From Paenibacillus gyeongsangnamensis (GTDB lineage Bacteria > Bacillota > Bacilli > Paenibacillales > NBRC-103111), in contig NZ_JAQAGZ010000001.1 in NCBI RefSeq assembly GCF_027533625.1, positions 124,001 through 188,000 of the forward strand: DNA of 64,000 nucleotides, written 5' to 3'. A program made the translations under genes and the position numbers. The notes beneath the pieces were generated by a model, which did no database searches, was not told the origin of the DNA, and worked only from the letters and a program-made list of their open reading frames with translations. This document shows positions 59,453-64,000 of the stretch, piece after piece; within the stretch, counting starts at the first letter, position 1; each line of letters starts with the position of its first letter.

Positions 59453-60973
59453 ATGATGCGTATGCAAAAGGGGATGCTGCTCACGCTTGCTGCCGTATTA
59501 GGGGCAACGGCGGCGGGATGCAGCAGCAATGGGAACGAGACGGCACCGAAGCAGGAGAGCAAGACTAGCGGCGCACCGACCAAGATCGTATTCCTGACGC
59601 CGGGCGACAATGCGGCGAAGGGGCTTCAGCCGGGCGACCGCGTACTGGCCGAGATCAACAAGCGGCTGAACATCGACCTCGAGGTCAAGTTCGTACCGGA
59701 GAACGGCTTTGAGAAAATCAACGTCACCATGGCAACGGGCGAGTGGCCTGACGTCGTCACGATCAACTACCCGTCGCCGTCTGTAAAGCAGTGGATCAGC
59801 GAAGGATTGCTGCTGCCGCTTAACGATTATTTGGGCCAAATGCCGACGGTGAAAGACAAGCTGGAGAAAAGCCTGCAGTGGACAGCCGTTGGCGGCAAAT
59901 ATTACGGGTATCCGTTCATCGAGGAGCGGTCCAATGCGGGGCTTGCCTATCGCGCCGACTGGCTCAACAATCTGGGGCTGAAGCCGCCGCAGACGCTGGA
60001 CGAATTGTATCAGGTGCTCAAGGCCATCGCAACGCAAGATCCGGATAAGAACGGAAAACACGATACCTATGGCATTACCGCCGAGAAAGGCAACGTTCCG
60101 TTCAACTTCGTCATGTATGCTTACGGGCTCCCGCACGGGGACTGGGTGCTGGATGGCGGCGGCAAGGTCGTGCCGATTTTCGAGCATCCGGCATTCAAGA
60201 TGGGCATGCAGTACCTTCGCAAGCTGTGGGATGAGAAGCTGATCGATCCGGAGTTTCTGCTGAACGATTCACAGAAGCGCGAGGAGAAATTTTATCAGGG
60301 GAAAGTCGGATTCATGCAAGCCCCGCTATTCCGCCACGTCAATCGGCTCGAGACGAGTCTGCAGAAGGTAACCCCGAGCGACAAACTCGGCTATGAAGCC
60401 CCGCCGGCCGGTCCGGACGGCAAACGCGGGATGAGCAATGCACCGAAGAGCGGTTTGTTTACCGCCATTACGAAGAATGCCAAGAATCCGGCCAAAGCGG
60501 CACAGTTCATTGAATTTATGCTGTCAAAGGAAGGCCGCAACCTGCTCGAGCTTGGAATTGAAGGCGTTCACTACACGAAGCAGGGCGATAAGATCGTCTA
60601 CAATGAGCAAGAACGGGCGAAGGACGGGTTCGCCGCTAACGGATGGGCGCATCCGCTGGCCTGGGGCAGCGTCGTCTGGCCACTGACGGAGAATTACTTG
60701 CCGCAAACGGAGCCGCAGGCTGATCGGGCAAAGGAATCCGTGGACATCTCGACCAAATATATGGTGCCGAATCTGCTTAACACGACAACCGATGAGGAAG
60801 TGGAGCTCGGGAGCGTGCTGAATGAGCTGTACAAGCAATATTTTTTCGAAATGATGACGGGGAAACGTGACATCGACGCGGGTATCGTCGAGTTGTCCAA
60901 GAAGTGGCGGGAGCAGGGCGGCAGTAAGGTACTGGATGCGGTCAACAAAGCGTATCAGGCGCAAAAGAAATAG
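59453..60973 (+). CDS. Extracellular solute-binding lipoprotein
   Basis: A 506-residue lipoprotein with lipobox TAAGC about 20 residues in, then Ser/Asn/Glu linker. Family 1 SBP of the LipO type: DVVTINYPSPSVKQWI, YGYPFIEERSNAGLAYRADW, TQDPDKNGKHDTYGIT. AAGGAGG lies before the ATG. Binds the oligosaccharide carried by the two permeases upstream. A terminator follows. Codon use is richer in GC than that of the first SBP-permease set, so the two systems may have different origin. Confidence 0.93.
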   Translation: MMRMQKGMLLTLAAVLGATAAGCSSNGNETAPKQESKTSGAPTKIVFLTPGDNAAKGLQPGDRVLAEINKRLNIDLEVKFVPENGFEKINVTMATGEWPDVVTINYPSPSVKQWISEGLLLPLNDYLGQMPTVKDKLEKSLQWTAVGGKYYGYPFIEERSNAGLAYRADWLNNLGLKPPQTLDELYQVLKAIATQDPDKNGKHDTYGITAEKGNVPFNFVMYAYGLPHGDWVLDGGGKVVPIFEHPAFKMGMQYLRKLWDEKLIDPEFLLNDSQKREEKFYQGKVGFMQAPLFRHVNRLETSLQKVTPSDKLGYEAPPAGPDGKRGMSNAPKSGLFTAITKNAKNPAKAAQFIEFMLSKEGRNLLELGIEGVHYTKQGDKIVYNEQERAKDGFAANGWAHPLAWGSVVWPLTENYLPQTEPQADRAKESVDISTKYMVPNLLNTTTDEEVELGSVLNELYKQYFFEMMTGKRDIDAGIVELSKKWREQGGSKVLDAVNKAYQAQKK

Positions 60974-61004
60974 GAGACGCTCAACAATTTCGCCTTTACG
61001 AAAA

Positions 61005-61043
61005 AGAGGCAGTGCCGGCATAACCGGTACTGCCTCTAGGTTT
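61005..61043 (+). terminator. Terminator of second ABC operon
   Basis: AGAGGCAGTGCCGG (61005-61018) pairs, with one G-T, with CCGGTACTGCCTCT (61024-61037), followed by AGGTTTTG. Confidence 0.8.
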
Positions 61044-61086
61044 TGAATGCTGTAACCTTCGCAGCACTCGTCTTGAGCATGATGGC

Positions 61087-61224
61087 TTATTTGAAAATAC
61101 TTAATCCGACTCCAATCAAGTAAGGAACTAACCACAATCCCCAAACCGCCAAGCTAAACTTATGAAATTGACCGATTTGCTTTTCATCTTTTCTCCATAA
61201 TAAAAAACGATAAAGCAAGAAATC
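61087..61224 (-). pseudogene. C-terminal scrap of a small membrane protein (HsmA/TIGR03987-like)
   Basis: The minus strand has 45 open codons ending at TAA 61087. The last part reads FHKFSLAVWGLWLVPYLIGV, a hydrophobic end resembling the TIGR03987/HsmA family of four-helix membrane proteins. The upstream helices and start are missing. The match is from memory of the family pattern. Confidence 0.4.
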
Positions 61225-61488
61225 ATGAGAACGTTCCGCAAGGCTGTAACATATGGAGGGGATATTTACCAGCTCGAATATGAGACATATTTACATCACT
61301 ACCGCAAGTGGAAAGAGTTCAATGGAAAAAGTGCTTTTCCGATTTCTGAGAAATCGATTCAAAGCATTGAGATTGATGTCAAAATCAATCACACGGGGAT
61401 GATGAAAAAAATTTGCAATGAAGCAGCGAAAGGCGACGAAACCGCACCACCGGATGGCGCGTCGTTGATGGTTAAGGCCAAACATTAG
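61225..61488 (+). CDS. Hypothetical 87-aa protein, doubtful
   Basis: An open frame of 87 codons starting at ATG 61225. The product is hydrophilic, with no signal or membrane segment and no motif I know. Upstream of the ATG there is only AAGCAAG, a weak ribosome-binding site. It overlaps nothing certain. It may be a real small gene or chance. Confidence 0.25.
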   Translation: MRTFRKAVTYGGDIYQLEYETYLHHYRKWKEFNGKSAFPISEKSIQSIEIDVKINHTGMMKKICNEAAKGDETAPPDGASLMVKAKH

Positions 61489-61522
61489 AAGGCCTCTGTC
61501 TGAGGACAACGGAAGCCTTTCG
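61489..61522 (-). terminator. Terminator-like hairpin for peptide transporter gene
   Basis: On the minus strand AAGGCTTCCGTTGTC pairs imperfectly with GACAGAGGCCTT around CTCA, ten bases after the transporter stop. T-run weak. Confidence 0.45.
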
Positions 61523-61527
61523 TTGCT

Positions 61528-63021
61528 TTAACGGATCCCCTTCATATGTTCCTTTATATTTGAAGCGAACAGTAAGAGAATTAAACCAAGGATAATCGAT
61601 ATCCCTCCAATGACGCCAAAGTAGAGCATCTCGGTTTCAGGAGTGTAAAATTTAACAATTTGCGCGTTGATGGCCTGCGCCGCGGCGTTGGACAAAAACC
61701 ACAGGCTCATCGTTTGTGCCGAAAATGCGGTAGGAGCTAATTTGGTCGTAGCTGAGAGGCCTACCGGAGACAAGCACAATTCGCCGACCACGACAATGAA
61801 ATTACTTAGAACAAGCCACAATGGGTTAACCAAGGAATGGGTCCCGCCAAGATAGGCAGGCAAAAGGATAACAAGAAAGGATAAGCCGGAGAACAATAAG
61901 CCTAAGGTGAATTTTTGCGGCACTGACGGCTGTTTGTTCCCAAGTCTCAACCATAACCAGGCAAAAACAGGTGCAAAAATGATAATAAAAAGAGGGTTTA
62001 GCGATTGGAACCAAGCAGGCGAAATATGAATTCCCGCATAATCCAATTTGGTACGTTTATCCGCGTAATTGGCGAGGATGGTCGACCCTTGCTCTTGGAT
62101 AGCCCAGAACATAACGGAAGCAATAAATAAAGGAATATAGGCGACTACTCTTGAACGCTCAGTTGCAGTAGTTTTAGGACTCCGATACATGACAATAAAG
62201 TAAAGAGTCGGGATGAGAATACCCAGAATGCTTACCAGAGTCAAAAATGTTTTAAATGTAAGGGCCCCCATTGAAATGGCAACTGCAACTAAGATGGCAA
62301 TCAATACGGCAACCGAGCCAATTCGGGCGAATACTTTATTTCTATCCGTCGGGGAAAGAGGATTGGCAACAAATGTACCGGCCAGACCAAGATTGTTTTT
62401 CTTTGTCATAATAAACACGATTAATCCGATCAGCATCCCGACGGCGGCCAAACCGAATCCAAGATGAAAATTATACTTCATTCCTAAAGTACCGATAATT
62501 AAAGGGGAAAGGAATCCCCCAAGGTTAATCCCCATATAAAAAATGCTGAATCCCGCATCGCGGCGATTGTCTTCTTCGCTATATAATTCACCGACTATGC
62601 TGGAAACATTCGGCTTCAATAACCCTGTTCCAAGCACAATCACAACCATAGAAGCGAAGAGTGTAACTGCGCCTCCCGGTATGGCCAATAAGATATGGCC
62701 CAACATGATCAATATTCCGCCGTAAAAAACGGCCTTTGAGGTTCCGAAAATTCGGTCGGCCAACCAGCCGCCGATCACTCCGGACATATACACCAGTGAA
62801 CCGTATAAGGACATAATGGAAAGTGCCGTACTTTGAGCAATTCCGAGTCCGCCCTTAGACACTTCATAGTACATATAAAATACAAGTATGGCCCTCATGC
62901 CGTAGTACGAGAAGCGCTCCCAAAATTCCGTAAAAAACAAATTAAACAAACCTCTTGGATGTCCAAAGAAACCTGTTTGAGGTACGCTTGCTACAATTTT
63001 TTGCTTATTTGAATCCGACAT
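61528..63021 (-). CDS. POT/PTR2 family proton-coupled di/tripeptide transporter
   Basis: A 497-residue membrane protein of the POT branch of the major facilitator family. The proton-coupling motif ExxERFxYYG is present as EFWERFSYYG at the first helix, and the PTR2 signature region GGWLADRIFG and GTGLLKPNVSSIVGELY follows. About 12-14 helices. It imports di- and tripeptides with protons. ATG 63021 is chosen for GGAGGG upstream; the frame extends to 63063. It is the only gene on this strand here. It could take up peptides released by the M60-like domain, but it may simply be a general transporter. Confidence 0.93.
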   Translation of the reverse strand: MSDSNKQKIVASVPQTGFFGHPRGLFNLFFTEFWERFSYYGMRAILVFYMYYEVSKGGLGIAQSTALSIMSLYGSLVYMSGVIGGWLADRIFGTSKAVFYGGILIMLGHILLAIPGGAVTLFASMVVIVLGTGLLKPNVSSIVGELYSEEDNRRDAGFSIFYMGINLGGFLSPLIIGTLGMKYNFHLGFGLAAVGMLIGLIVFIMTKKNNLGLAGTFVANPLSPTDRNKVFARIGSVAVLIAILVAVAISMGALTFKTFLTLVSILGILIPTLYFIVMYRSPKTTATERSRVVAYIPLFIASVMFWAIQEQGSTILANYADKRTKLDYAGIHISPAWFQSLNPLFIIIFAPVFAWLWLRLGNKQPSVPQKFTLGLLFSGLSFLVILLPAYLGGTHSLVNPLWLVLSNFIVVVGELCLSPVGLSATTKLAPTAFSAQTMSLWFLSNAAAQAINAQIVKFYTPETEMLYFGVIGGISIILGLILLLFASNIKEHMKGIR

Positions 63022-63266
63022 AGAGGACCCTCCTAAATATGTATCGAATAGTATTATTTTCAATAATTCAGATGCTATTCATTAAAAAAAGGCTGTAGAG
63101 GAAAGGATGAGGAATCAAGCTGTCTATAAGCAGAAACTACAGTTAAAATGAGCGTCTTTTTTGTTCAACAGCAAATAAGACTTTCGGGTGGGGTTAATGC
63201 TAGTATGAAATTGAATCAATTGGCAACGCATGCAACCTTGTTCTATGAAAAGGAGAATGATTACCG

Positions 63267-63850
63267 ATGCTTCTCAACGCATACTATTTCCGGCATCATA
63301 TGTATTCGCTCGTACCAAGGCATGTCCGCGAGGATATGGAATGGATGGCCGACGTAGGAACGAAGGCAGTTACACTCGCCGTGTTGGAGCAAGATTTATA
63401 CGCGGCCAAATGGAACATCGAGATCGTTTGCCGTGAGGCTGACCGGTTGGGATGGAAGTCCACGTCGTACCGTCCCGTTGGGGCGGATTGGTTGCCGGCG
63501 CACCGAAGGTGCCCAGCATGTTTACAGCGAGGAATCCGCAAACGTGGATTCTTAAGGAGGACGGAAGTCCGCTTTACAGCAAAGCGTCAGGTCCGGCCAG
63601 CAGTGTTCATCATCCGGAGGTTAAGCAATTTTTCCGCGAATCGTTGAAAACAATGCTTACGGAATGGCCGATCAAAGGCATCGTATGGGATGAAGTCAAA
63701 ACATTGGATGTTAAGGATTATTCACCCGAATCCGTTAAGTCATTAGGGAACGAACCGAGTATGGAGCAGTACACGGACGCGGTAAGCGACTTTTTCGACG
63801 AGATGGGTGCTTATTGTAAACAGGTTCAACCGAATGTGAAGGTCTCTTCC
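63267..63850 (+). pseudogene. TIM-barrel glycosidase-like gene, frameshifted and truncated
   Basis: Starts with ATG 63267 (AAGGAG upstream). The first ~62 codons (NAYYFRHHMYSLVPRHVRED, TLAVLEQDLYAAKW) shift frame near 63450, where one missing base turns RLGMEVHVVPSRW into RLGWKSTSY. The second frame runs to YCKQVQPNVKVSS and contains GIVWDEVKTL, a likely acidic strand end of a TIM barrel. I do not recognise the exact family; it resembles putative glycosidases found with polysaccharide lyases. At about 63850 the sequence changes into a minus-strand SBP fragment. Confidence 0.6.
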
Positions 63851-64000
63851 CGGGGAAGAAATTTGATGGTGACGTTCGGAAATTTAGCGCGGATCCGATC
63901 TCCGTATCGTTCGTTGAACTTATCCATCGTATCATCGAATTGCGATTTAAAAACAAGCGTAACCGGTTCCTTCATGTAATCCTCTGAAGTAGTTGTGACG
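63826..64000 (-). pseudogene. Solute-binding protein fragment, inverted
   Basis: Read on the minus strand from the right edge, the sequence gives VTLVFKSQFDDTMDKFNERY, then RAKFPNVTIKFLPRE and soon a stop at 63826. This is the first mature part of an SBP like those at 38271 and 49665 (FNAAWGDEIRKKFPNYSIKYI). It breaks off where the glycosidase-like gene ends. The rest of its N-terminus lies beyond the window. Confidence 0.65.

Noticed and set aside
59498-60187. Minus-strand open frame of 229 codons in the SBP gene
   Set aside because: Antisense to a clear SBP; no motif or ribosome-binding site.
63148-63357. 69-codon plus-strand frame overlapping the start of the TIM-barrel gene
   Set aside because: The downstream ATG 63267 has AAGGAG and a meaningful product; this frame has neither.

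Overview
The window reads as a low-to-mid GC Firmicute of the Paenibacillus/Cohnella type. The evidence is strong GGAGG ribosome-binding sites, frequent GTG/TTG starts, LplB/YtcP-type sugar ABC permeases without a local ATPase, membrane-anchored AraC sensor-regulators, SLH-anchored exoenzymes and CcpA-like cre sites. There are no tRNA, rRNA or CRISPR features. Almost the whole window is an accessory carbohydrate-degradation region.

Layout. 0-6.2 kb: end of a solute-binding protein (SBP), a GH2 beta-galactosidase and a cytoplasmic PL8-like lyase. 6.2-15 kb: an AraC regulator, a complete SBP-permease-permease transport operon, its membrane sensor regulator and fragments. 15-19.5 kb: a secreted beta-helix protein behind a 33-aa leader ORF, a deleted IS6 element beside a possible group II intron scrap, an SLH-GH16 protein and a broken GH10 xylanase. 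19.6-27.7 kb: a GH88 unsaturated uronyl hydrolase with an in-frame stop, a GH95 fucosidase-like enzyme, and a 1455-aa PL8-SLH-M60 fusion. 27.9-32.6 kb: an AraC regulator and an oxidoreductase-tdh-kbl operon. 32.6-34 kb: gene remnants. 34-45 kb: an AraC regulator, a heparinase II/III-like lipoprotein, a frameshifted SBP, a GH29, a GH43/117-like protein, and decayed PL8 and AraC genes. 45-53.3 kb: a parvulin-like foldase, a 108-bp tandem repeat, a beta-helix protein, an AraC regulator, an SBP, a frameshifted GH3 hexosaminidase and a cupin. 53.4-61 kb: a sulfatase, a sensor regulator and a second full ABC system. 61-64 kb: a POT peptide transporter and a broken gene fused to an SBP fragment.

How it may work (inference). 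Cell-wall-tethered or lipid-anchored lyases (PL8, heparinase-like) and a metalloprotease cut an acidic, possibly sulfated and fucosylated glycan or glycoprotein outside the cell. Several SBPs feed two permease pairs. Inside, the PL8-like lyase, GH88, GH2, GH29, GH95, GH3 and sulfatase take the oligosaccharides apart. The combination resembles glycosaminoglycan, proteoglycan or mucin breakdown, but a plant, algal or bacterial acidic polysaccharide cannot be excluded. Repeated cassettes, truncated paralogs and several single-base frameshifts show a locus in active duplication and decay, or an assembly with residual indels.
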